Part shown: in pieces, positions 42,560 to 52,597 of the stretch
Numbering within the stretch: the stretch's first letter is position 1
Layout of the letters: every line of letters begins with the position of its first letter
NCBI GenBank assembly: GCA_964019425.1
Contig: OZ025801.1
Span: forward strand, 1,054,001-1,118,000
Origin: Flectonema sp. DT1601
Lineage: Eukaryota; Euglenozoa; Diplonemea; Diplonemida; Diplonemidae
DNA length: 64,000 nucleotides
Direction: 5' to 3'
The notes under the pieces: model-generated
Seen by the model: only the letters and a program-made list of their open reading frames with translations
What the model was told of the DNA's origin: nothing
Database searches by the model: none
Made by a program: the position numbers and the translations under genes

Positions 42560-43229
42560 GGAAATTGTTTTGGTACTAAAGAGTTAAACATCAGTTAGAA
42601 GAGGCGACCCTTCGGCTATTGACTTACGATGAGTCAATTATTTATGTTATCGATCACGCTTTCTGTATTTGCATGTTTTTTTTTGTAGGAAGCTTTTTTT
42701 TTTGTTCCCCAACAACCGCCTGATCTCGGCACCTTTTTGATAGTTTGTTGCTTTGCTTTGTTACCAATGCAGGCTCTTCAATGAGTAGGTGAATGTGAAA
42801 GACGACTTTTCACTTTTTTTTCCTTCATTTCTTTCACGTGGTATTAACAAGCTCAGTGTCAAAAAAAAAAAAAAAAAAAAAAAAAAAGATTGGCAGCACG
42901 TTAACCTATCCCCTTCGAAGCTACTAAAGAGTGTGGTAGCTGCCTTTCAGTGAGACAAGGATCAGGTGAATGTGGAACGTAGTAGCAGACTCGGCATAAG
43001 CCGTATGACCAAATAGGTCGTTAGGTGATGCTTCTGCATCTCCAACTGTTGACATAGCTTCGTGCGGAATAGGTGAATAAAATATATTGTGTTTGAGGCT
43101 CTGTGAGAGTCATTTGAAACTTTAATTTTGTGTTCTATTTTATTTGATTTGATTTGATTTGATTTGATTATTGAGTGGCTGGTCTGACTGGTATTATTAG
43201 CTTCTCAAATCTCACAGTTAACATAAAAG
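42560..43229. other. Intergenic with a string of hairpins
   Basis: Just after HDAC a 7-bp hairpin ATTGACT/AGTCAAT (42618-42638) occurs. After an A run (42861-42887) a less AT-biased block (42890-43080) contains four more hairpins. A TTTGA microsatellite runs 43143-43168 and CTCACAG (AG 43216-43217) is the acceptor of the next gene. Confidence 0.6.
42919..43043. ncRNA. Candidate structured RNA (four perfect hairpins)
   Basis: AGCTAC/GTAGCT (42919-42941), CGGC-ATAA-GCCG (42992-43003), GACC-AAATA-GGTC (43007-43019) and GATGC-TTCT-GCATC (43027-43040, extended by GG/CC across one mismatch). The last three are nearly back to back. Base composition is unlike the flanks. It could be a standalone ncRNA or a structured UTR; the strand is unknown and no known family was recognised. 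Confidence 0.4.
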
Positions 43230-44279
43230 ATGTCGTGTTCGACTGAACCAGTCCCCCGAACATGGGGAGATTGGGAATCCCGTGTAAATGAAGGAGGGAG
43301 TTATTATTATTATAATACAACAGATGAGCTGACTTCTTATGAGCAACCCATCGGATGGGGATGGAGAGCGGAATGGAGTAAAACAAAACATAATTGGTTT
43401 TATCACAATGTGACCACTGGTGAAGTTGTTTGGAAACCACCAGCTGAAATCCCATACTCAGTAATAGTAATCAGAAAAGGTAATGAACATATTCCTCATC
43501 CGTTGAAATGGAAAGATTGGATTGCTTCGTTGTCAAAGACACATGACAATTGGTTTTATTTTTCTACCATCACACGAGTCACTACTTGGAGTAGACCATC
43601 TGGATGGGGAGGCATATCAACAGAAGAAGACACTGACGGTGAAAGCACAGAATCCGTCTGCAGTGTTGTTGACGTATCAAATAATAGAATTCCTCAGTCA
43701 TGTGATTCTGTTTCTCATTCTCAAACTAATTCTGAAAAACTTCATTTAGTTCAGAGAATGACATCTGAAGAGAGAATAAAAGAAGCTATAGTAATGACTA
43801 AGAATCTTGAATTAGACTCCGCTGAAGTCCGATTTCACGTAGATTGCGGAGACTTTGGTCGTCCGGTAACAGCATCAGGCATTCTATCTAATTGGAATCC
43901 TGCGAGTAAAGGTCACGAAGTGTTCGCTGCTTCTGTTGGTAATCAACAAGTTGGTCATGTCGAATTGTTATCTTATAAAGTAAATCCGAGTATGTTATGG
44001 TGTCATTGGTCTGGTGTTGAGTCTTACACAGTTCTTGCATATGTTTATGTTTTTCCTCGCCATCGTAATAAAAGATTTGGTACTAAGATGGTAAGAGAAG
44101 CCTGTCGGCATGCATTCGAAATGCAGTCTCCGTCAAAAAAAGTTTGCCTTCTTCTGGAAGAGTCTAACTTAAGTCTCATCAGATTTTATAACAACATCGG
44201 GTTTAAAGTTACTGATCAGATATTTCAGAGGGAAGAGGCGAAATTGCTTTTGTTAGAAATGGAAAAAAAGCCTAAATAA
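43230..44279 (+). CDS. Triple WW-domain protein fused to a GNAT acetyltransferase domain
   Basis: 349 residues. Three WW-like modules lie in tandem: about 8-40 (WGDWESRVN...YYYYNTTDELTSYEQP), 42-73 (WRAEWSKTKHNWFYHNVTTGEVVWKPP) and 92-125 (WIASLSKTHDNWFYFSTITRVTTWSRP). Each has the aromatic block and the second Trp followed by Pro. A Ser/Thr-rich linker leads to a GNAT fold from about 210 to 347; VFPRHRNKRFGTKMV near 274 is the acetyl-CoA-binding motif A (R-x2-x-x-G-x) and LIRFYNNIGFKV near 319 is the conserved C-terminal GNAT element. WW domains bind Pro-rich partners, so the fusion probably targets an acetyltransferase. The substrate is unknown. The acceptor CTCACAG is 12 nt upstream. Confidence 0.85.
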   Translation: MSCSTEPVPRTWGDWESRVNEGGSYYYYNTTDELTSYEQPIGWGWRAEWSKTKHNWFYHNVTTGEVVWKPPAEIPYSVIVIRKGNEHIPHPLKWKDWIASLSKTHDNWFYFSTITRVTTWSRPSGWGGISTEEDTDGESTESVCSVVDVSNNRIPQSCDSVSHSQTNSEKLHLVQRMTSEERIKEAIVMTKNLELDSAEVRFHVDCGDFGRPVTASGILSNWNPASKGHEVFAASVGNQQVGHVELLSYKVNPSMLWCHWSGVESYTVLAYVYVFPRHRNKRFGTKMVREACRHAFEMQSPSKKVCLLLEESNLSLIRFYNNIGFKVTDQIFQREEAKLLLLEMEKKPK

Positions 44280-44812
44280 GTTCCTAAGTTTTTTTTTTTT
44301 TTTTTAAATTTTTATTTTTCAATAACAAACGCAAATTGCGAAATTATTTACCAAGTTCGTGTATTTACTCTTTTCTCTAACATCTTTCCACTTGAGTCTC
44401 CCCAACAGGAAGTGCCGTCTTTGTCGTGTCCTTTGCTGGGCATCGATTGCTTTACGCTGGCACGAGTATTTTTTTTTTTTTTTTTTTTTACTAACAAAAC
44501 CTATTATTCGGTAGAAAGAGAATCGTGTCGGCAACCTCTTCCTTTTATTATAGTTTTGTATTGCGCCACAAAACAAAGGGCGCGTAAAACAAAGTGAAGT
44601 TGGCCGATTAGTTCCTTTTTTTTTTCCCGTTCTTTTTTTTTTTTCTTTTTTACAAAGCAAAGTAACGTGAGCGTTTTTTTTTTTACACAACAATAGAAAA
44701 CAAAAAGTCAGTTGGCTTTGCATAATCTTTTTTTAGTAAAAAAAAATAAGAGTTTTTTTTTTTCTCACTTTTTGTGTGTTACAAAAGAGTTGAAAATAAT
44801 CCCTTCGATGTA

Positions 44813-44929
44813 TTTTTTTTTTAATTAAAATTTAAATTTAAAAATAATATAATTAGGAGAGGTTGGGTTAATCTCTCTCGGAGGAGTTCTTCTCTCAATT
44901 TAAGTTAATTAAAAAAAAAAAAAAAAAAA
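44813..44929. repeat. Foldback element with T/A-tract-tipped inverted arms
   Basis: The left arm (T run, then TTAATTAAAATTTAAATTT) is nearly complementary to the right arm (AATTTAAGTTAATT then an A run). The roughly 57-nt centre also contains GGAGAG and CTCTCTC. It could be a miniature inverted-repeat element or a transcript-end hairpin. Confidence 0.5.
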
Positions 44930-46232
44930 TCTATTTAATCCGTGACATTGCATGCGCTTATATTAGTTGATTGCTTTATTGGTAATTCCAACGACAAACA
45001 ATGTGAGTCGTTTACTGGTTTGATTAGTATTCTTGTTTTGCGTTTTCTGAACCTCAGAGTTTATAATCTGTGGTACAATTTTTTTTTTTTTTTTTTTTTT
45101 TATATCATTTCCGTGCTGTATAACTCTATTGAAAAAAAAAAGCTCTGCGTGCGCCCCAAAAAAAAAAAAAAAAAAAAAAAAAAAACGGGACGTGCGAGAT
45201 GCAAACAGCTCCCCGTATGGAAAAAAAATATCAGTCAGTAGGAAAATTTCGGTCTTGTTATTTTGTGTATCAGTTTTGGTTTTGTTTTTAGTCCTTTAAC
45301 CAAATCGTGTTGAAAGAGAATCGTGGCGAAACAATTGTTCCCATTTTTTTTTAAACATTATTAGCACACGAAAACTTACCTCCTTTTTGGTAAAAATAGT
45401 TCCTTTTTTTTTTCTCTTCTCGTACTTGTTTCTCTCCTTCATTCATTAATAAACCTTACTGTTAATGTGACAAAAAAAAAAAAAAAAACTGGAAAATAAT
45501 ATAATCCACTCTTCGTTGTATTGTTGAAGTCAATTTTAAGGTTTTCTTTTTTCGTATCTCATCTTCTTCTTTGAGTTGTTTTGTTTTCTTTTTTAATTCA
45601 GAGGTAGTTGGATGTCATAATTCGATTCCTCTTCTTGTTTAGTTGCATTATCGAAGTGTGGTTTCGGGGGAGGTAGTTTTTGAAGCCACCTGACCGATCT
45701 TGTAAGAATCCAAAAAAGATATTAATTATCGTAGTCCCCCCTAGCCTTCGTTGTTATGTTATCGTATCTTGATTCGTGAATTCTATTTGATCACGTGAGA
45801 CTTATCGATCGTTTTTTTTGTAGTAACCTGCTGTACCTGTTGGTAGTCCGAAGTGTGTTATTCCTCTCGTGTGTGATATTAACAAATAAAACATTGTGGC
45901 GTGTTGTTCTCTTCTTCCTTCTCCTCAGTATGTAGTGAATGTGGAAATAAAATCTTTCTTCCACTTCTATAGAATTGTTTTCGCTTTTTTAGTTCTGTTG
46001 TAACTAACAAGCTGGCGCTTAGCATGTGAATCTCTGTAGTCCTTGCTCTGTAAAGTTCCATTGTTTTCTTTTTTTTTCTCTCTTTCGATAATTTCTTACG
46101 TTTGGATTTGGTTTCATTTCCCACATTTTTATTTTTTTTTAAATTTTCTTTTGTAGTATAAGTTATGTGGTTTGAGGTAAAATTTTTAAGAAAAAATAAC
46201 AATAAATATAACCCCCACCAGCCACCCATTCA

Positions 46233-46287
46233 ACAGGGGAACACACAAAGACAGACCACAACAGGGAACACACAAAGACAGACCACA
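46233..46287. repeat. Tandem duplication, 28 + 27 nt
   Basis: ACAGGGGAACACACAAAGAC plus AGACCACA-type units occur twice back to back, identical except for one missing G in the second copy. It lies about 85 nt upstream of the second Cys-rich membrane-protein gene. Confidence 0.85.
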
Positions 46288-46371
46288 AGATTATTTATTT
46301 GGAAGTAGTAACCAGTAGTCTTTACTCATTAACGATAAGTAGTATAAAATATTATATTTCAACAGAATTCA

Positions 46372-49146
46372 ATGCACCGAATATGGGGTGTTATTATTCA
46401 GGTGATAAGTGTAGCTGGTGTTGCTGTATCGAATGCTAATTGTCCATCATTGGTAACTTTCCCAAACACTGCTACCGGGATTATGACATGCTCTGGAACA
46501 GAGTGCGCTAATTGCAACGTTAACTGCGATCCTACTCAAGATTGTTATATAAAATGTACATCAATTGGTAGTTGCAGCGGTTTAGTTGTGAATTGTGGAA
46601 CGTCAGGTAAATGCGTTGTGGAATGCGACACTTCTGCATGTTCCAACATGCAAATAAAAGCACCTGACACTGGTAATTTACGAACAGTATGTCGAGGAGC
46701 AAGTGCATGCAATGGTCTTGACATCAGAAAACAAACATCAACTGGTGACTATGACATAGTATGTGAAGACGGTGCTTGTCTTAATTCTCAAATCAGATGT
46801 CCTGACTCACCAGGTAGATGTGATATTAAATGCAAAGGACTGAGTACCTGTCAGGGAGGTACTGTTCAGTCTGTTGATGGAGGACCTCTGAATATTAGAT
46901 GCGTTGAGAGCATAGCTGGTGATACAAAGTCTTGTATGGGTCTTGACGTTAACTGCCCTCCATCAAGTTCTTGTAAATTATCGTGTGAACAAAGTAATTC
47001 ATGTTATGGATTAAACCTGGTGTGTCCAAGTACAGCTATGTGTGATATTAACTGTGCTGGTGAGAAGGCTTGCTTTAACGCTGACGTCAATCGGAATGTA
47101 GGAAAAACTAGTGGAGCTTCGGTAAACATTCGATGTGCTGGATCTCAGTCATGCTACCAGGCAGACTTCGATTGTACAAAAGTAGATACCTGCAATCGGA
47201 GATGTATTGGAATAGAGTCTTGTTATCAGTCGACAACTGATTGTAAAAATGTTGTCAAAAGCTGCAAAGTTCACTGTGAAGGAGCTCGTTCTTGCTTCGG
47301 ATCTGGTAGCAATATGCCAAGTTGCCCAACTACTCCAACTGATGGATGTCAATTAAGATGTAAAGAAATAGATGCTTGCATTGGAGTTAGTCCTTCTGCT
47401 GGTTTAGATCCAATTATTTGTACTACTGCTAATGCCTGTTCAGTTGATCTGTTGGCTGCTGGGGCTCAAGTTAGAGGGCTGACTGATTCTCCAACAGCTG
47501 TCCCGACTGCTGCCCCGACGGCTGTTCCAATTCCACAGACAGCTGTTCCAGTGGCTGTTCCAACAGCACAACCAACTTCGATACCAACAACACTTCCAAC
47601 AGCAACTCCAACAACTACTCCAACGAACATCCCTCTCGGAACAACTATTGCACCAGACACACTAGTTCCTAATACACAAACACAAACACCAGTTAGTTCT
47701 ATTCCAGTGACTGGTATCCCAACTCAGATACCTGTGGAAGAGACAGCGCCACCAAATCCTTATGTACTCCCAGAAGAAGATAGAGATCAGATTAAACAAG
47801 TTACTAATATTGCGACTGTGGGAGCCTTTGCTTCAATGTCTGCTGGTGGTGCTGGATCAGCAGCGAGGATTCATTTAATTACTTCATTCACTTGCGCTGT
47901 GAGTGATGTCGATCTTAAAGACGACGCTCAACTTGATATCGCATTTCATCCAACTCGTGTCGCCTTCTCATTTGGTGGACCCAGCAGACAATATATTGTT
48001 GCGGCATTAATAATGAATCCTGTTCTACTTCTTGGGTTTGCAGTTCTACTTGTTATTGTTGCTTCTTTTGTTCACTTTATATCCTCAACGCCTTGGGGTG
48101 AGTCCTTTGGAAATCTGAGGGCACCAGGTATTCTTTACATCCCCTACTTGTTCTTATTGCAAGGGACCAGTTTAGCAGCTGCCAGAGCAGTATTTCATCC
48201 TCGAGGACCTGTTATAGTCATAGTGTTGGGTAGTGTGTCGTTGTTGATAAGTCTGGCCTCGCCTTTGATTTTGTATTTGAAAGTTTTGAGGAGGGTAGCA
48301 CCGGAGTGTACTCAAATTGCAGACCCGAGATTGTATAAAACAGTGGATTCGGATGTTGCTGTTCTGGTGGGATTGAAGGCATCAGTTTACAGATTTGTGT
48401 TTGGAAAGTATATTTGGGTTTCACGTGATACCAATTCAACTTTTGTTGAAAGGTACGGAATGATATTCGACTCGTTTCTTCAAGGAAAGACTTGGTTCGC
48501 AATATGTGAAGCCATCGTCATCGTGACGCTAAGTTTATTCTCCGCATGGCAACCAGCAGGAAATACATATTGCGGTATCAGAAACCTCTTAATCTGTTTA
48601 TTATTTCTAATTTTCCTTTTATTATTAGTGATAATAAGACCCTACTCATCCCCTTTAGATAATATATTATCAGGCATCGTAGCCGCAATGGTGTTCATTG
48701 CGGTCTTATTTATGACAATTGGACTTTGGATGGGACATTCTCCTGACGGCGTGTTATTCACGATGGCTTCATGGTTGTTGTTGTTGACGGCGATATTGGT
48801 TATTTTTAAATGTATTTGGGATGCCGTGTTGTATTTAATTGATGTTTGTTGGTTAGCAAGACGAGGTATTGCTAAGATGATATCTCGTGGAAAGGGTGAA
48901 AATCAAGGAGATTGCAGTTTTGATAATTATGTTTCCCCGACTGAGTTAGATTCCTGTGTCGATACTCAAGACCCACTGTTACAAAATGATAACTTGTCTC
49001 GGATGGAATCACTCAGCTCTGACTTAATACCAAATCGCGATCTCAGAACAATCGATTCATCCCGTTCATCAAACTCTGGCGCATATCTCAACAATAGGAT
49101 TCTGATAACCTGCAAAACTGATTACTGTGATCGCTTGCTTGTGTAG
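46372..49146 (+). CDS. Cys-rich ectodomain, seven-helix membrane protein (paralogue 2)
   Basis: 924 residues with an intact frame. A signal peptide covers about 1-20. Residues 24-360 consist of Cys-rich repeats with C-x5-C-x3-C spacing (GKCVVEC, GRCDIKC, SSCKLSC, AMCDINC). Residues about 365-460 are a Thr/Pro/Val stalk (PTAVPTAAPTAVP) likely to be O-glycosylated. The block CAVSDVDLKDDAQLDIAFHP precedes about seven hydrophobic helices between 541 and 833 (first ALIMNPVLLLGFAVLLVIVA, sixth GIVAAMVFIAVLFMTIGLW). The tail is Ser/Asp-rich, ending in NRILITCKTDYC. It is clearly homologous to the protein at 36710-39407 along its whole length, including the ends RRIIIHC/NRILITC. It looks like a surface receptor or adhesin; no described function is recognised. 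Confidence 0.87.
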   Translation: MHRIWGVIIQVISVAGVAVSNANCPSLVTFPNTATGIMTCSGTECANCNVNCDPTQDCYIKCTSIGSCSGLVVNCGTSGKCVVECDTSACSNMQIKAPDTGNLRTVCRGASACNGLDIRKQTSTGDYDIVCEDGACLNSQIRCPDSPGRCDIKCKGLSTCQGGTVQSVDGGPLNIRCVESIAGDTKSCMGLDVNCPPSSSCKLSCEQSNSCYGLNLVCPSTAMCDINCAGEKACFNADVNRNVGKTSGASVNIRCAGSQSCYQADFDCTKVDTCNRRCIGIESCYQSTTDCKNVVKSCKVHCEGARSCFGSGSNMPSCPTTPTDGCQLRCKEIDACIGVSPSAGLDPIICTTANACSVDLLAAGAQVRGLTDSPTAVPTAAPTAVPIPQTAVPVAVPTAQPTSIPTTLPTATPTTTPTNIPLGTTIAPDTLVPNTQTQTPVSSIPVTGIPTQIPVEETAPPNPYVLPEEDRDQIKQVTNIATVGAFASMSAGGAGSAARIHLITSFTCAVSDVDLKDDAQLDIAFHPTRVAFSFGGPSRQYIVAALIMNPVLLLGFAVLLVIVASFVHFISSTPWGESFGNLRAPGILYIPYLFLLQGTSLAAARAVFHPRGPVIVIVLGSVSLLISLASPLILYLKVLRRVAPECTQIADPRLYKTVDSDVAVLVGLKASVYRFVFGKYIWVSRDTNSTFVERYGMIFDSFLQGKTWFAICEAIVIVTLSLFSAWQPAGNTYCGIRNLLICLLFLIFLLLLVIIRPYSSPLDNILSGIVAAMVFIAVLFMTIGLWMGHSPDGVLFTMASWLLLLTAILVIFKCIWDAVLYLIDVCWLARRGIAKMISRGKGENQGDCSFDNYVSPTELDSCVDTQDPLLQNDNLSRMESLSSDLIPNRDLRTIDSSRSSNSGAYLNNRILITCKTDYCDRLLV

Positions 49147-49177
<31 letters not shown>

Positions 49178-52100
49178 TCATTTGTAGGTTCCACTTATTA
49201 TTATTTGTCTTTTTTGTACTAAAACAAACTCGGTTGTCAGAAAGGATTGTTGACGGATCGTAAATACACTTTTTTTTTTTTCCCCTTTTTTTTTCTTTTT
49301 GGCTCAAACCGGCTTTGCGGTTCGATTCACAAACAATCAGTTTGTGGGAAAGCGTTTTTAAGATAAAAACTGGTTTTACGATTTTTAGTGTACCAAAAAC
49401 ATTAGTAAAAGTAACATAGTCGGGTTAGTAAGTTTTTCTTTCTTACATATCTGTTTTTATTATTGTCTGTTTGTTCGGATGATTACGAGGTTTGCGGACG
49501 GTGATGAATTTTCCCTCCTAGTCGGTAACCGATATTCGTTTCTGCGCATATTTTTTTTTTTCTTCGCTTTTTTTGAGTGAAAATGAAACCTCATTTCTTA
49601 CTTGAGCCTCACTCTGATAACGGATGAATTCGCGCACCTGGTAGTTTTGTTGAGCCATGTTGGACTACTTCCTATTGTACCCTTAACGTTCATGGTTAAA
49701 GCTCTGAAGTAGATATTTCGTTTTTTTTCTTCTTCTTCTTTTTGTTTTCGTTCCTTTCCTCTGAGACCTTCACAAAGTTCTGACATCAAATCAATTTATA
49801 AATTGTTCGAGTGAGGGAAGGTTTTATTTGTTGATTTTGTTGTTTTACCTTCTGTACCTTCACGGTAGAAAGATAATTGTAACCACGCAACTCTACATTT
49901 TTCTTTATTAAGATTTTTGTCACCACCAGTTTTGCGCAGAACCAAGTGTTTCCCGATGCGGTATTGTTGTTGCTTCTCACCTTCTCAGGTTGAAAGCTTC
50001 TCTGGCATGTGTCAGTAGAATTACAATAGTTCCATTTGAGGTGCTTATTTTAGGGTTTTTATTATTTACCTCTCAAAGATGTGGTACCGAGTGGCTGCTT
50101 TGCTTCAAGTCTCACTTCAGGTAGGTTTGCGTTTCATTGACGTGATGCTACCGAATGACTGATACAGTAGTGGGCTTAGTTTCTTTTGTTCCTCTCATCA
50201 ATCAATAATAACAAAATGATTGTTATCTCTGCTTCTGTTCTCCTTTTTGAAGAGTGTCTTCAAATACCTGAGTTGGACTGGTTGTCTTTCCTCTTTATTT
50301 CCTTAACCTTGTTAAGAATGGGGATTCCATCCTCTCACTCACTTTCCCTTTCTTCGCAGGCAAGGACGTTCTCTACTTTTTGAAATATCCCTTATGTGTT
50401 TATCGTTATTTTTCCTTCTGCACCGTCCTCCTGCATCGTATGAGGAAGTCGGTAATCTCATCACTCACACGTCTGTTTTCTTTAAAAGAAAAACGTGTTC
50501 GTGTTTCCTTTCTTGTTTTTATTTACCTCTTTTTTTTTTTTTTTTTTTTTTTCCAGCTTTTTCTTTGCTATTTTTATTGCTTAGAAGCCTGACTAACTAC
50601 TTAATAAGGCTTATCCTTTTTTTTTTTTTTTTGAAAAGTCGTTCTTAAATTTGAGATGCTTCAGTCTGGTTCGAAGCAGTTGAGACCCTGTCTCAGCTGA
50701 GCTTCTTGTTGTCTGTTGCTAGCTGACTGGAGTTATTATTAATGTTGTCCAAAAATTTTGTAGTGTGGTATGGAAGCCTTGGACGAATTAGAAGTGTTTT
50801 TATGGGATAAAATAAAGTAGTGTTATAATGTATTTTTTTTTTAATACTCCCTCGTCATTTCAAAACACCGTGGAGAAGGCTAAAATATTAACAAATACAA
50901 GGTTCGACAACGATTGCTTATGAGTGACTATTTCTAAAATGAAGAAAAAAAAAAAAAAAAAAAAAAGCAGACTTTCTCTCAGATTAAACTTTATTACTGT
51001 TTTCTGTTGTCAAAACTCCTTTTTTTTTTTTTTTTTAATTATTTTAAATTTTTTGTTTCTTTTTTTCTCTCGTTAAGCAAAAGGCAAAGTGAAAGCTGGA
51101 AATGATATTCTTTATAAATTAAGTAGCAACAATGAACATTGGGGTTCTTGGAATAGCAGAACAATTTTTTTTTGATTTGATGCAACTTACCAATTTATAG
51201 CAAACTCTTGTTACTCTCATTTTATTTATTTATTTATTATTTTTTTTTTTTTTCAACCTGTTTGTTCAAAATCTCTGGGCAAGGTGGACTGCTGGAAGTC
51301 GATCCTTCCCACAGAAGCTATAAAATTACTTTACAAAAGTAAAGCCACAGATAACTATCTTTTAAGTAAGTTAGTTTTTACGGAGACCTCGCAACTCGTT
51401 ATAAAAAAACAAAACAGCAGTAGTGGAACCTCTGCGTTAAAAAAGAAATCAGTTCTTTCAAAATAGACGATTGATAAACTCCGATTTTATCAAAAAACTG
51501 AATGAAGTCTCCAGAACTTATTAAATGAAGGTCTACGAGGGACAAGTAGTAACCTTTCTTTTTTTTTTTTTTCTTATCCTTTACTTATCCTGTGATCATT
51601 TCACTCTCTCCCTGTTACCGGGAAGAATGATTACTTTTTGACATTTGTATTGCGCTATGTGAATATTTCATAGCGTACCTTATTATTTCTTTATGAATTA
51701 TTAACAGAGTGAAATTACTCTGAATCTCCTGACCAACACACACACAGATCTGGGTTTCGTATCGAAGTGTTGCTCTAATTCTATCGATTCAGTTCACACG
51801 GCAGCATTACGATGCCTCACCTATAATTATGAACTATTAACAATTCGAAAAGCGTGTTTTGTAAAAAAGCTTTCTGGTCTTTCCTGTTTGTGCGACCCCT
51901 TCAAGAAGTGTCAAGGTCAGCAACAAAAGTAATGATGTTTTAAGGTAACTGAAAGGCCGATAACTACCACAAGTAATATAGCCTTGACGGTGTACTGTGA
52001 TGGAGGAAACTGTTTCACTAGTTTGGAAGATGTGATTCTACCGACTTGTTTATTTTGTAAACTTCATCAGCATCAGTCTTCTCTGCGGTGGATATATCAA

Positions 52101-52597
52101 GAGGGGGGGGGGTCACTCTTTTAGCACTTTGATGCGATTAATGCATCATTTGCTTTGCTTTGCTTTTCTGTTTCTTTTTTGTTCCTTCTTCTTACATTGC
52201 ATCGTAGTGAGACCGCACAACGAGGTGACTTCTTTTTTTTTTTTGCACCTCAAGTGGGTTTTTTTGTTCTACAAAGCAAATTAAAACAAACGAACAACAA
52301 AAAAGGTTAGAAAAAAAAAAAAAAAAAAAAAAAAATCTTTTTAATGAATACCTATCATCCTTGTCATAGATGTTCTTAAGAATCATTAAGCTAAGGTTTC
52401 GTGAAATTCTTGTTTATCATAGCAGTCCTTTTTTTTATATATTATTATTAATTTATTTTCATCCACATACAGTTAAGATGATAATGGCATGTCGTGTTCA
52501 GGATGTCCAATCGGATGACGTATCGTAGTTTGCTGTATCAGAGATTTACTCAATTCATTTTATAATTATTATTTGCTCAATTTAGATAACAAACAAA
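49147..52597. other. Intergenic, 3.45 kb, no convincing gene
   Basis: It starts with a T run right after the stop and carries many more. Two adjacent hairpins lie at 49307-49346 and a 7-bp hairpin CGCTATG/CATAGCG at 51653-51675. A 60-codon ORF near 51284 has no ATG. ATTTGCTCAATTTAG (AG 52584-52585) is the acceptor for the RRM gene. Small or intron-rich genes cannot be excluded. Confidence 0.5.
49307..49346. repeat. Two adjacent perfect hairpins
   Basis: AACCG-GCTTTG-CGGTT (49307-49322) and CACAAAC-AATCA-GTTTGTG (49328-49346), separated by 5 nt. They follow the second Cys-rich gene and could be a 3' UTR structure or part of a small RNA. Confidence 0.55.

Larger units (their letters stand above)
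44280..46371. other. Intergenic, 2.1 kb, homopolymer-rich, no gene seen
   Basis: Many T and A runs (for example 44469-44488, 45079-45100, 45158-45185). It includes a foldback element (44813-44929) and a 28/27-nt tandem duplication (46233-46287). TTTCAACAG (AG 46364-46365) precedes the next ATG. All ORFs here are short and low-complexity. Confidence 0.55.

Noticed and set aside
50651-50720. tRNA-like B-box GGTTCGAAGC
   Set aside because: No acceptor, D or anticodon arm can be folded around it.
51284-51466. 60-codon frame between the second Cys-rich gene and the RRM gene
   Set aside because: It has no ATG, no acceptor-consistent start and no recognisable motif; an exon of a split gene cannot be excluded but is unsupported.
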